NCBI GenBank assembly: GCA_963556255.1
Contig: OY744606.1
Location: 78,580,141-78,644,140 of the forward strand
DNA length: 64,000 nt
Source: Allolobophora icterica
Lineage: Eukaryota > Annelida > Clitellata > Crassiclitellata > Lumbricidae
Reading direction: 5' to 3'
Made by a program: the position numbers and the translations under genes. Positions within the stretch are counted from its first letter, which is position 1; every line of letters starts with the position of its first letter. Positions 21,150 to 31,800 of this stretch are shown piece after piece. The notes beneath the pieces were generated by a model. That model worked only from the letters and a program-made list of their open reading frames with translations, was not told the origin of the DNA and did not search any database.

Positions 21150-21545
21150 CAACTTACGTATCTTCGCGCATTGACTACTGCAATTCACTGTTAATTGGGC
21201 TTCCTTCTGTTCGGCTGTCTCCTGTGCAATATGTCTTAAATGCTACTACCAGACTTATTGCCCGCCTACCACGATACTCACACATTACTTCTTACAATCA
21301 TGCAAAGTGAACTTCATTGGCTCCCTGTCCCGTTTCATATTAAATACAAGGTCCTTCTTCTAGTCATTAGATCCCAGTTAGGGTTAGCGCCTATATACCT
21401 TTCTGAACTGATGAGCAAAACAATCTCTTCACGCTCCTCTGGCCCCCTTCGTTCTGCTGACCGATTGGATTTGTTTGTACCTCGCTCACGAACTTCACTA
21501 ACTCAGCATCGAACCTTTGCTGGTGCTTTGCCCATACGTTAGAGT
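21150..21545 (+). pseudogene. LINE reverse-transcriptase fragment (L2/CR1-like)
   Basis: The plus-strand translation gives RIDYCNSLLIGLPSVRLSPVQ, then NATTRLIARLPRYSHITSYNHA. One stop follows, and then ELHWLPVPFHIKYKVLLLVI, LAPIYLSEL, LRSADRLDLFVPRSRT and RTFAGALP. These are the classical thumb and C-terminal motifs of LINE reverse transcriptase. The copy lacks everything upstream and the last residues. Confidence 0.85.
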
Positions 21546-21659
21546 AACTTGTAAGAAATTTGGAGTTTACGATTACGATACTTACTTACTTAGTTACTTG
21601 ACGTCATCTTACCTTGCGTTACTTTACCTGATAAAGCAGTTCTTTTGCGAGGTATTTAA

Positions 21660-22065
21660 AGTGCTCTTGCATACGTAGGCCTACATATACAAGCACACAT
21701 ACATAAACACATAAATAAATAAATACTTACATATATACATACTTACATAAATACATGCATGCGTACATCCATGAATGCATAAATTTATACATGTATAAAT
21801 ACGTAGATACATGCAAATTATCATACACATATATATACACGTATACATATATATTATATACATATACGGCCTGACGGAAGAGAAACAAAGAAGAAGAAGA
21901 AGACATATATATTATATACGTATACATATATATTATATACGTATACATATATATATATATATACGCATACATCGATTATATATACGTATACATATATACT
22001 TTACGTATTAGCATGCATACATACATGCATGCATACACACACATAGGCCTACATATATACTGGAT
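21660..22065. repeat. CATA/TA microsatellite cluster
   Basis: Interleaved CATA, TACA and TA runs, including an inverted TATATATTATATAC pattern at 21845-21960. A non-repetitive CGGCCTGACGGAAGAG with AAG repeats lies in the middle. Confidence 0.85.
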
Positions 22066-22704
22066 TTATTTGAAATAAGTGTTGCACGTTGCATGACAGT
22101 GACAGTTAATACTTTCATTCTGTTGCGACATTGTCCCAAGTTGGAAACATAATGTTTCATATGCCAATGCTAGCAGACCAGTCGGCAGGAGGCCTATAAA
22201 ATTAATGTACGTAGGCCCTATATTAGCTATAGTCATTCAGTGCCTAGGCCTAAGTGTAGTTCCTTTGAGACAACTCATCAGTGAAAAAAATAAGTTGTCA
22301 TCTTATTATCACTGACCGACTTTCTTTGCTTGCTTTCGCTAATTGAGAATTTTTAGCTGAAGGTTTGTAAGCGTGCACGCGCAAAAATAACCTCCAAACA
22401 TTTTTATAATGTCGGCGTTCATTCAAGACAATTTTTCTTTGTAGGAGAATCGACCTGCGTAAGGCAATAATTTAGGCCCAGTTTTTGTGTTAACTGACCC
22501 AAAGCAAATTGGAAAATGTTTACGTATTAGGTCCATTTCTTGTCACCGCTTGAAAGTCTCGATTGAGGATGATGTCTTTGAATGAGCGATATTTTATCAA
22601 TTGCATGTGGGACAGAGGAGCGCTATCTTTAAACACCTTTTAAATGCTGTAGACCGATACGATATGAACGAATAGGACAAATTGATAAATATGTTGGCTC
22701 CTTC
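22066..22704. other. Unassigned DNA
   Basis: No gene, RNA or repeat family is recognised, apart from AGGCCT words near 22190-22250. Confidence 0.5.
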
Positions 22705-23092
22705 CAGACGGGTAGCTAGTGGTGCAGAGGGTATATTTGTTCACGGGCGCCAAGGGAAAGGGGTGCCAAAATGAGGGTTAAGATAAATAATTTTACTGTT
22801 AATTTTGATGCAGTTTTAACTAATTTATTCCAAATAAATTTATTAGATTTAATTTGGCGTCCCAAAATATACAGATATATCTTCATTACTTGCAATCCAG
22901 ATGTCAGATATGATTTCGGCGCTCCATTGAGCGCTAAGGGGCACAATATACTGTTTGTATTTTTAATATTTTATTTAATTAACATTCAAATTGCCATTCG
23001 ATTATTTTGAAAATGTGATATAGTAAAACGGGGGAGGGAGCACCAATTTCATAGTTCGTCCCCGGGCGCAAAATATTCTAGCTACGCCGCTG
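22705..23092. mobile_element. Probable hAT-like miniature element (388 bp)
   Basis: The left end CAG-ACGGGTAGCTAG and the inverted right end CTAGCTACGCCGCTG match at about 12 of 15 positions. Subterminal GGGCGCCAAG / CCCGGGCGC and GGGGTGCC / GAGCACC pairs add support. The flanks do not carry a convincing duplication (GCTCCTTC against TACATTTT), so boundaries may be off or the site has decayed. Confidence 0.6.
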
Positions 23093-23439
23093 TACATTTT
23101 GACTTATAATAATTATAAAGATTATTATGTTGTAGGCCCTTTATGCCATAAGAAAGGTGAGGGCTGTTCAAAATAATTTATGTCGACGTCAACGGCCTTT
23201 GTTGCCATTAGATGTCGTTAAACTCTTGCATTTGTTTTATCCTGCAATGAAGAAATTGGGCTGAAATACGATAATTTTCATCAAAGGCGTCGACGGCCAC
23301 AGTACCCACAAGAAGTCGTTCAACCTTAGAATGAAGATGATGCAGACTGTGGTATTCAACCGATATCAGAGATTTGGAAAGGTCGACTTCCATTGCCCTG
23401 GCGGCCATAAGATGTCGTTAGATACTGGAAGCTTCTACT

Positions 23440-23695
23440 AGTCAGGACTTCTCTGGCTCAATCTAGGTCTTTTGCCTCCATTGGCCCTGATCTTTGGAAT
23501 GAGCTTCCTCCGTACGTTCGTTCTTCTATTCTCTCAGGTAACGTCTCTTCCTCTTTTAAGTTTCTTAAAACTTGCTTTTTCTCTCGGGGTCTCTCGCACT
23601 GGGAGCGCTTCTGAATGGCCCTCCCGCTAGAAGCGCTTTATAAATATCCAAATACAATACAATACAATACAATAGTGACAGGCTGCTATCTACTA
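23440..23695 (+). pseudogene. LINE 3' end with (ACAAT)n tail
   Basis: The translation gives RSFASIGPDLWNELPPYVRS, then SSSFKFLKTCFFSRGLSHWERF and a stop. These are the C-terminal LINE RT motifs. The 3' end follows as GAAGCGCTTTATAAATATCC, then AATAC and ACAAT repeats (23652-23675). The same family recurs inverted at 24862-25035 and, diverged, at 39.9 and 58.4 kb. Confidence 0.85.
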
Positions 23696-23799
23696 CACGA
23701 ACGCTGAGAACTATTTACAAAATGCTTTCTAATGACGTCAACGACCTTTGATGCCATAGGTGTCGTTGAACTATTGGTAACCGAAGCCGGTTGTGGGAA

Positions 23800-23950
23800 A
23801 CTGTAGCGGATTGGTTAATGACGAAGCATCAATCGATGGCGCTGAGCAATTGTTCGTGAAGGACTTTCTTACAGTTCATACTTAGTTATCGTCTCAGAGT
23901 GCGCAGTTCGAAACCGGACTATTGATAACTAACTGCGAACTACCTTGTGG
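23800..23950 (-). mobile_element. tRNA-derived SINE (Thr-like family), partial
   Basis: On the minus strand there is a B-box-like GGTTTCGAACTG, CTCTGAGACGATAACT, AAAGTCCTTCACGAACAAT, TGCTCAGCGCCATCGATTGA and CGTCATTAA. These match the body of the Thr-like SINE; the A-box half is degraded. Confidence 0.65.
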
Positions 23951-24000
23951 CATGCCAGGGGTTAACGACATCTTATGGCAAGAAAGGCCGTTGACGTCGG

Positions 24001-24451
24001 CAGAAATTAGTTTGACCTGTTCTCACCGTTCTTAAATTATTAGGCATAAACCTACTTAGGAAACTTAATAACTACGGTATAAGAGAAATCCAACTTATAG
24101 TGGTTTGATAATTACCTCGAGAACCAGTCATAGCTGGTCTACTGCAACGGTTTATACTCAATGACCCGCACGGTTCGCTTTGGTGTTCCACAAGGATCGA
24201 ACTTAGTACCTTTGTTATTCCTTACCTTCCCGATTTGCATTAATGGGCGTGTTAGTTAAGATACGTTAGTTAAGATATATTGCTTAGATGTAAGCTGACT
24301 AATGTATTATTACTTAAGTTACCTCCTGTACCTATTAAATTTTCTTTAAACTAGCTGCCACGCGCTCTACTGTAGTTACTTTGCACTATTCTCCGTGTCA
24401 GGTGGCCCTATTAGCGGGATTCCCATCCCTTTTGGGTCTCCGTCTCGTGAT
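24001..24451. other. Unassigned DNA
   Basis: No gene is recognised. The 8-bp target-site copy CTCGTGAT at 24444-24451 borders the next element. Confidence 0.5.
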
Positions 24452-24826
24452 CAGGCCCGGCCCTAGGGCAAGGCGAACGAGGCAGCCGCCTTGGGCCCCG
24501 CGCTTTTGAGGGGCCCCGCACGTGTATATTATATGCCAGTTAAAAAATTTCTTTACTGTGAAGAGATTGAGCGCCGTTTTGAACGGAAATTCAAATAATT
24601 AAATAAAACATAATTGTTGCTTTCATAGTAGGACTAAAATGCTAGTATTAAAAGCCTGATTAGCATTTTGTGTTCCTTAACCCATTTAAATTTGATTATG
24701 CATTACTTTAATACACATGGTATTGCCAATACAGTAGAGGAAATCCGTTCCGCAATGCGATTTTTTGCTTGGGGCCCCGCTCATCGCTTGCTGCCTTAGG
24801 CCCCGCACACCCTAGGGCCGGGCCTG
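24452..24826. mobile_element. hAT-like miniature transposon (375 bp)
   Basis: A perfect 17-bp terminal inverted repeat, CAGGCCCGGCCCTAGGG, lies at both ends. It is flanked by a perfect 8-bp target duplication, CTCGTGAT (24444-24451 and 24827-24834). Subterminal inverted similarity includes GGCAGC..CCTTGGGCCCCGC. There is no open frame, so it needs a transposase in trans. Confidence 0.95.
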
Positions 24827-24861
24827 CTCGTGATCTCTATGAATGTAACTTACTACGTATT

Positions 24862-25035
24862 GTATTATATTGTATTGTATTTGGATATTTATAAAGCGCT
24901 TCTAGCGGGAGGGCCATTCAGAAGCGCTCCCAGTGCGAGAGACCCCGAGAGAAAAAGCAAGTTTTAAGAAAGGTAAATGAGGAAGAGACGTTACCTGAGA
25001 GAATAGAAGAACGAACGAACGGAGGAAGCTCATAT
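24862..25035 (-). mobile_element. LINE 3' end, inverted partner of 23514-23690
   Basis: The reverse complement matches the plus-strand copy at 23514-23690 almost base for base: (ACAAT)n, GGATATTTATAAAGCGCTTC, TTCAGAAGCGCTCCCAGTGC and the RT tail. The two copies form an inverted pair about 1.2 kb apart. Confidence 0.85.
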
Positions 25036-25613
25036 ATGGATTTCGCAAATTGGATTTCTCCTATACCGTAGTTATTAAGTTTTCTAAGTAGGTCATGTCA
25101 TGGAAGCGTATACTGCATAACAGTTACTGTCAGTCTGTGTTACAGGAAATTGCAGATCAGAGAAACACAACAAAAGTAAAACAGCATCCTTATATACTAT
25201 CGTTAAAGAACATTTTAAAGGTGTTTAAAAAGAGCTTTGTATCCAAGCGGTTACCGTGTCCCATAAATAACAGTGCTATGAAAATTTACATTTTCTTACA
25301 TAGCAATACATTTGTCTTTGCCTCTCTGTCATCTTGCGGCCGTTGAGGTCAACCTTTGATCCTTGATATCAAAGTTCAAAGCAATTCAGTAATATATATC
25401 GGAGTTATCCATTGTTTAACGACATCCTATAGCTACAAGGCCGTTGACGTTTTTAAAGTTCATTATCATAGTTCAGTTCATTTTCATTTAACTTTCGTCC
25501 ATCAATTTCATTTGCTTCTTTCATGGTTGTTTTTGTGTCTGGCACGTTGTTGAGATGGCGATGTTAGGCAGGTGGCTGGTGTAGAGCTTTTATAAAATAG
25601 ATCGGTATTTAAC
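25036..25613. other. Unassigned DNA with one copy of the 36-bp motif
   Basis: GTTTAACGACATCC...AAGGCCGTTGACG lies at 25409-25456. Nothing else is recognised. Confidence 0.5.
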
Positions 25614-25687
<74 letters not shown>

Positions 25688-25955
25688 CTTCGTTTAATAT
25701 CTTCAAACTGACAATAACGCAGTATGATTACAAATCAGTATGAACGGATGATCACAAGTTATTACAGGAGTCGAAGTTAACTGTACACGGCGCAGCCATG
25801 CAAGGCGCCCATCACGTCCTACATCTCATTTTAACAACGCGCCATCTCGCCAATGAAAGGCTGAGTGGACCTAAATTTGGTAGGGTAGCGGGAAGCGATC
25901 CCGCTACCTCTTGCTCTTCACGCCAGTGATGTTACCACTACTCGATGGACCCATA
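25614..25955 (-). mobile_element. Probable tRNA-derived SINE with (ATT)n tail
   Basis: On the minus strand the 5' part has an A-box-like GTAGTGGTAACATC and a B-box-like GGGATCGCTTCCC with pairing GGTAGCGGGA/TCCCGCTACC. A body follows, ending GAAGATATTAAACGAAG and an (ATT)n tail (plus-strand AAT, 25614-25687). This structure fits a polymerase III-driven SINE of a family other than the Thr-like one. Confidence 0.55.
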
Positions 25956-25965
25956 TACACATATA

Positions 25966-26139
25966 CAGGGACGTAACTAGCGTTGGGCTTGGGGGGCTTA
26001 AGCCCCCCAAACGAAGTTGAAGCCCCCCAAACAAGTCAAGCCGTTGTATGCTTACGGCTAAAATTCGTATGAACACTGTATAAATGTTGCCATGTTCAAG
26101 GTTTAAGCCCCCAAACGAAAAATCCTAGTTACGTGCCTG
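25966..26139. mobile_element. hAT-like miniature transposon (174 bp)
   Basis: The ends CAGGGACGTAACTAG and CTAGTTACGTGCCTG form a 15-bp inverted repeat with one mismatch. The target duplication CACATATA is perfect (25958-25965 and 26140-26147). Internally, TTAAGCCCCCCAAACGAA-type subrepeats occur three times. Confidence 0.95.
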
Positions 26140-26147
26140 CACATATA

Positions 26148-26540
26148 GCGTTGGTAGACAGCGTTTTAAAGGTGTCTAAAGAACAACATAGAATAATCTG
26201 TTGTTTAATGACATTTTGTTGTTTGCGAGTATCCTTGATGTCGACCTGACCTAACCCCGCAAAGTAAGTGGGATCGAAACAAAGTGAATTAGGTGATTGA
26301 GGTTAGTTTCCTGTTTAACGGCGCTATGCCATAGCAAAGATGATTAGCGTCGTAATCTGCCTTCCAAGCTTCCGACTGACACCACCAGAGTACAGGCAGT
26401 GGCAGAGTTAGGCCATCCAGAGGTAAAGCCGAGTGTATAGAGCTACGGGAAGTGAAACGATTCAGAGGTGTCCAACTAGATAGCTGGAACACTATAATGA
26501 GTATTCGTATAGCGCTTCTATAAAATATCATGGACGTAAA
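26148..26540. other. Unassigned; LINE-like tail at 26505-26525
   Basis: GTATAGCGCTTCTATAAAAT near 26507 resembles a LINE 3' end and leads into the GAT-rich tract. A weak copy of the 36-bp motif lies at 26204-26340. There is no gene. Confidence 0.45.
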
Positions 26541-26700
26541 AAATGACTGTGCTGGCGACGATGTTGTCCATGATGATGAAGATAATAATGATGCTGCTGC
26601 TGCTGATGATGATGATGACAAGGACAAGGAGGACGATTATGATGCTGTTGATTCTGCAGCAGATGACAGTGGTGACGTTGATGATAACGACTTAATTCAA
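26541..26700. repeat. Degenerate (GAT)n tract
   Basis: GAT/GCT-rich trinucleotide sequence. An Asp/Ala-rich open frame (26530-26736) is judged a by-product of the repeat. Confidence 0.7.
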
Positions 26701-26739
26701 TCGCCTTCTATCGTGGCCAATGCGATTATCGGCTGATGC

Positions 26740-27540
26740 TTTTTGCGTGGGCGTCTTCGCCATTTTATGTCGACTCCATCGTCGCTACGACCACGCACCA
26801 CTGCTCCCCGCGAACATCCCACAAACGTCGAACGCGGTCGACAGTCGTTGCACAGAAATACAGAATTTCCTCTCCTTGGCCTATTTTAGATAAGGCCTTG
26901 CATTGCCGAGCGCTACGCAGAATTACGTAGCGGAGAAAATCAGAATTAACTTACCATGGCCTTCGCATAGGCCTTGAGCTAATAAGTATAGGCTTATAGC
27001 TGTGTGGCAGGGCCGAACGTGGTGGCGATGACCGAAGCGTGCGTAGCGCCGCGGTGAAACGCGAAAATCGTTTCGTTGGCCTTATTTAAATAAGGCCTAG
27101 CGCGGCAGCGGGTGAACGACGCAGGCAGACGATCGTCCGTCGGACGAACCGAACGAACGCAGTCGAGTTGTTTACAAAATCTTACGCGTAATCTTTACGA
27201 TCCGAGGATTACGTTACGATACGTTACATCCCCACCGTACCTGTGGGTAAGTAGACGAATCTTCGGGTCGGTTTACGGGGGTTGTCTTGGCTGGGAGGGG
27301 CCGCCATTGACCGGTACATCGTCGAACGAACGGCCGAGCGCTCACACGGGTGGGTTGGGATATCATTACCATGGCGGATATTTGGGTTTCGTTCATGCTT
27401 GTCATTTGTGTAGCGCCCGTTTTTGGCTTGTTTTTGCGTGCATAGTTTCGGGTGTGGATTTTAACTTACTGGCGATTCAGGTTAATTTCTGTAGCGCCTT
27501 TATGTTGACCAGCGTCCGCGTCTGAGAGGATCGGTGTCTA
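26740..27540. promoter_or_regulatory. CpG-rich island with palindromes, candidate promoter region
   Basis: CpG density is far above the surroundings. Contained palindromes are GGCCTTATTTAAATAAGGCC (27078-27097, perfect 20 bp), an imperfect GGCCTATTTTAGATAAGGCC (26879-26898) and CGCTACG...CGTAGCG (26910-26931). These sit in three loosely related 80-100-bp units. No exon with convincing similarity is seen, so promoter function is inference. Confidence 0.35.
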
Positions 27541-28144
27541 CGAACGCGGGTCGTGTACTGCGCAGGCAATTTTTTTAGCGCCAGTGTGAGAAGGATTCGT
27601 GTATTATGGGTTGGGTTCTGTTGGGTTATTTTTATGGAGCTGCAGTGGATGTTATCTGCATTTTAGTTGATTACATGTGTGATTTGAAAGAAGGCTTTCC
27701 AGAAAGTCTGGAGATCTTTTCGCATATTATGTTTGTAATAATGTCTGTGATCATGTATGTGTGTGCGTGGGAATTTTTTAATTGCGTGTCTGAAACATAT
27801 TCCGGAAAATGTTGCGGCGGCGGGTAATTGGTTAGGGAACGTTAGGAGGGTGTAAACTGCGCATTTATGGTGTGGAACTCCAGAGGCAGACTATATATGT
27901 CGCGCTCAGACTCAGTGCATCCTGGGTTCATGGCTGTCCCGTGCACGTGACACCGAATATGGCTCTCGTGGGTTACCAAGCCGTTGTTTATGGCGCTATA
28001 TAAATGCGAGTTTATGAGATAATGTTACATTACTGTTATCAGTTATCACAATGGCATGAGATGTATGACAAGTTTCGTAATTGTTTAATGTACTATGGTA
28101 ATGTGATGGTTTGGTGTAATTGGTTAGTATGTGGCGACATGGGT
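27541..28144. other. Unassigned; LINE 3' motif near 27990
   Basis: TATGGCGCTATATAAATGCG (27989-28008) is a LINE 3'-end motif. A 73-codon open frame at 27606-27827 encodes a hydrophobic, Cys-containing peptide of no known family. I cannot tell whether it is real. Confidence 0.45.
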
Positions 28145-28790
28145 TGATGTTAGATAATGTGTTAATATAGATGACACACTAATGTAGGCGATACATGTGT
28201 TAATATAGATGACATTCTAATGTAGGTAATGCATTTGTTAATACAGATGACACCATAATGTAGATAATACATTTGTTAATATAGATGACACAGTACACAC
28301 TAATGTAGATGATACATATGTTAATATAGATTACACACTAATGTAGGTAATATATGTGTTAATATAGATGGGACACTAATGTAAATAATACAGTTTTAAT
28401 GTAGATGACACACATTTGTTAATATAGATGACACTTTAATTTATAAATACATTTGTTAATATAGATGACACACTAATGTAGTTAGTGCATTTGTTAATAT
28501 AGATGACAAGCTAATGTAGATAATACATTTGTTAATATAGATGACACACTAATGTAGATAATACATTTGTTAATATAGATAACACACTAACACAGATAAT
28601 ACATTTGTTAATATAGATGACACACTAATGTAGATAATACATTTGTTAATATAGATAACACACTAACACAGATAATACATTTGTTATATAGATGACACAC
28701 TAATGTAGATAATACATTTGTTATATAGATGACACTCTAATGTAGATAATAGTTACATGTGTTAATGTAGATAATGTGTTACTACATATG
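28145..28790. repeat. 38-bp minisatellite (about 17 units)
   Basis: The unit TTAATATAGATGACACACTA, then ATGTAGATAATACATTTG. Units vary mildly, with AACACA replacing AATGTA in a few. The most regular section is 28500-28720. Confidence 0.92.
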
Positions 28791-28799
28791 CAATGTGTT

Positions 28800-28920
28800 C
28801 ATATGCTATTAATTAGTAACTTCTATTGCACAATGCACTTGTCTAATGCACAAGGCATTAACCAATGGTGCTGTAATCAGGTCAATATCCAGAAGATCAG
28901 TCTACCAAGGCCACTTGTTG
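28800..28920 (-). mobile_element. LINE 3' end, AATTAC-tail family
   Basis: Plus-strand AATTAGTAACTTCTATTG, then GTCTAATGCACAAGGCATTA, then GGTCAATATCCAGAAGATCA. The same block recurs at 35.4, 38.64, 47.34 and 54.72 kb. In the last copy it joins the LINE RT C-terminus, which identifies it as that family's 3' UTR. Confidence 0.8.
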
Positions 28921-29560
28921 GACTTGTCATCAGTTGGTATTATGATAATTTGGTTGTGCCCAGTGTGTAGTGAATTTGCATTAATTACTTAATGTGTGCT
29001 AATGTGGTAGTATGTGGCTAGTAGCAGCATTTGGTTTGTGGTAATGGGGTGTAAATGTGTAATGGGGTGATGGGCCATGTAATGTTATGTGACAAAACAA
29101 TTATTTAGCACATTTCAGGCACCTCCCAAAGGTGCTGAAATGGGATGATGTATTTCTGGTAGTTATATGTACTTCGTGCCTTGTTTTGATAGGTGAAATT
29201 TGTTAAATAGGTTAAAATTTATTTACATTACAGTTGAGATGTGGTAATGCATTCTATGGGTTTGATGGGTAGTTAGGGTTAAAGTGTTGGATGCTAAATT
29301 TAATGGTGACTCTGCTGTAACTGGGGAAGAGTTGGAGAGGTTAAGAGAAGGGGTTAAGGCAATTCAGAAGCACTCAACCGGAACCAATGAGGTCGGCGTG
29401 TTTGCTTCTTAGATTCTACAGGATTCTCTGATCCGGAGAAATGAGTGAAGATTTGGTGAAGATATAATCCCTTACATGCAGAGGGACAGGAGAGTATTTC
29501 CAGACTCATGAATGGACATCACAGAGAACTGACCAGGTTGGAATCAGGCTGATTTGAGTT
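28921..29560. other. Unassigned; one strong hairpin
   Basis: 29111-29142 can fold as CATTTCAG-(G)-CACCT, loop, AGGTG-CTGAAATG, a 13-bp stem with one bulge. No gene is recognised in the stretch. Confidence 0.45.
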
Positions 29561-29830
29561 GGGAAAGGTCAGGAAAGTTGAGGAGGTTGTAAGGATCAGC
29601 GAGGGCTTTTGAGATTCTTAGAAAGTTGAGGAGATAAGTTAGGATCAGAGAGGATTAAAAAAAAGGAAAGTTGAGGAGGTCATGAGGATCAGAGAGGATT
29701 ATAAAGTCATAGAATTTGAGGAGATAAGTTATGATCATAGAGGATTATAGAATCATAGAAAGTTGAGTAGATATGTGAAAATCAGAGAGGATTATATAGA
29801 ATCTTATAAGATCAGTTATAATCATAAATG
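29561..29830. repeat. Degenerate tandem repeat, about 55-60 bp
   Basis: About five units of GAAAGTTGAGGAG(A/G)T..., GGATCAGAGAGGATTATA and a linker with AGAATCATA. Confidence 0.8.
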
Positions 29831-30430
29831 ACTTAAGTGAATTTTCCATCATTAGGCTACCAGTCCTGTTCGATCATAGTGGATTGGAAGTTTCTTTATA
29901 CAATTGGATTGATCAATGACTCATGAGCTATAGATTGAAGTGGCAATTGATTTTTGTTCTATTGGTGTTCTGCATTGTGAAGTTTAATCAGATTAGTAGG
30001 AATCATCGATCAAGTTTGATCAGTGTTTAGTTTGAATCATTGATCCATTTCAATCATACTGGTGTGAAACATTGATCCTGTTAGATCATTTGAATAGACG
30101 TTTAATTCATTTACATAACTATAAACGATTTAGTATGATTTTAGAAATTCAGCTTAATGATCAATTTGATTCATTAATGTATTCATTCCATCATGAATTA
30201 ATGCATGCATTCACTGAGTCTTCTGTTAATTCATCCATCAATCCATTCAATCATTCATCCATCATTCACTCACTAAATTGATGATCAATTTGATCTTATT
30301 AAAGTCCATTCATTTGTTTGTTTTATGAATCATTCATTCATCCAATCATTCATTCATCCATCCATCTGTCCGACCGACTGACCATCCATCCATCCATTCG
30401 CTCATTCTCTCATTCATTCATTTGAATCAT
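29831..30430. repeat. Tsub-repeats GATCA, then (CATT/CATC)n
   Basis: ATTGATC/GATCA words are frequent at 29870-30160. (CATT)n and (CATC)n tetranucleotide runs follow (30225-30260 and 30325-30425). No gene. Confidence 0.6.
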
Positions 30431-30970
30431 TTACATAGCACCCCTTCATAATAATATCTCCTGAGAGGGGAATCCAGCCCAACCCTGAATGGAAATGAAA
30501 CATCAGTCAGAAAGATGATCTGCTCCTGTGGGTTCAAAGTTTCAAATTATTCTGTTTTTGGGGGGGAGGGGGAGGGGATGCACTGTATCTGTATCTAAGT
30601 ATGTGCTTGTCTGGGTACACGTAATTATACAGTGCCTATTAGGCAACCTCTCAAAGTCTATCGAACAGATCTGGAGAGGTTTAGCCTAAGATAAGCCCAG
30701 AGTGTTTCTTGAGCTGTCTGTACTGGTGAAGTCCGCCTATACCTCAATGCCAGGTGTTCACAGTACCTATTTGCTAGTTCTACCTCAGAGGTAAATACTG
30801 GCTTTGTAAGATTCGGTAAAAGGCGATATATAAATTTTAGATGCATGCTGGTCGATACAGAAGTTTTAAGAGGTGGGGGGAGTAGCTTAGCCATGCTTAA
30901 AAGTATATAAAGACGTATGATGACTTTTTGATCATGAGTAACTTTTCACTATCATCTGTAGTGTGCACAA
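30431..30970. other. Unassigned; LINE-like 3' motif near 30820
   Basis: GGTAAAAGGCGATATATAAATTTTAG (about 30816-30841) resembles the LINE 3' end. Upstream coding similarity is not recognised. Confidence 0.45.
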
Positions 30971-30974
30971 AATC

Positions 30975-31440
30975 TCTGATTATATGTATGTATGTATGTA
31001 CATATGTACGTATGTACGTATGTATGTATGTATGTATGTATGTATGTATGTACGTACGTACGTACGTACGTATGTGTGTATGTATGTATGTATGTATGTA
31101 TGTATGTACGTATGTATGTGTGTGTATGTATGTATGTTTTACCAGTTTATTTTATCAAAATGTCACCTGTATTTGCCTTGATTTGTACATGTGTGGTCAC
31201 AATAAAAATGATTTGATTTTGATTTGATGTTTGTGTCTGCAACTCTGCATGTCTGCATGTATGCAGGTATGTATGTTTGTATGCAGGTATGTATGTATCT
31301 ATATGTGTGTGTATGTATGTATGTATGTTTGTATGCATGTATGTATGTATGTATATGTGTGTAGGTATGTATGTGTGTGTGTGGTGTATGTATGTATATG
31401 TGTGTATGTATGCATGCATGTATCTATATATGTATGTATC
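30975..31440. repeat. (GTAT)n/(TGTA)n microsatellite cluster
   Basis: Two tetranucleotide arrays (30982-31137 and 31225-31440) are separated by a short unique stretch containing AAAATGATTTGATTTTGATT. Open frames rich in Tyr/Val/Cys/Met come from the repeat. Confidence 0.95.
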
Positions 31441-31800
31441 AGAACCCTTAATATAGTGTATTTTAAGTAGCTCACAGAAACACTGTATCTATGACTAACA
31501 GAGGTTAAGAAGTGCACTTTTAGGTCCTTCTTACTAACTTTCTCAGAATTTCATGACTTACCTGGGAATTTTGATAACATTCCATTAATTCAGCAGATTT
31601 CTATTCTTTGTTTTACTTTCCCACAATATATTCACGACCTGTTTTAGGGTTTCCTGGAGATATGATCTAATGACTTCTGTAGCGCTTTTATCAGAATGTC
31701 CAAGACATTTAATCTATGGTTGCCTCTATGGTCTCCTCAAGTGCTCAAGTCAGTTTGAAATCCTTTAGATCCGGGAACGGGTAGCCAGGCTACGGTGAGC
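31441..31800. other. Unassigned DNA
   Basis: No recognised feature. Confidence 0.5.

Larger units (their letters stand above)
23185..24000. repeat. Recurrent 36-bp motif, several copies in both orientations
   Basis: The motif GTCAACGGCCTTTGTTGCC, then ATAAGATGTCGTTAAAC, occurs at 23189, 23283 (weak), 23382 and 23736 on plus. It occurs at 23957-23998 and 25409-25456 on minus. Weaker versions are at 26204 and 26310. The outward arrangement of 23189 and 23998 resembles terminal inverted repeats about 810 bp apart. The element type is not identified. Confidence 0.55.

Noticed and set aside
22705..23092. Target duplication for this inverted-repeat element
   Set aside because: Flanks GCTCCTTC and TACATTTT do not match, so I kept the element at reduced confidence and claim no duplication.
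28145..28790. CRISPR-like array (also considered for 15150-16135)
   Set aside because: Units follow each other directly with drift and no unique equal-length spacers, and the DNA is clearly animal nuclear.
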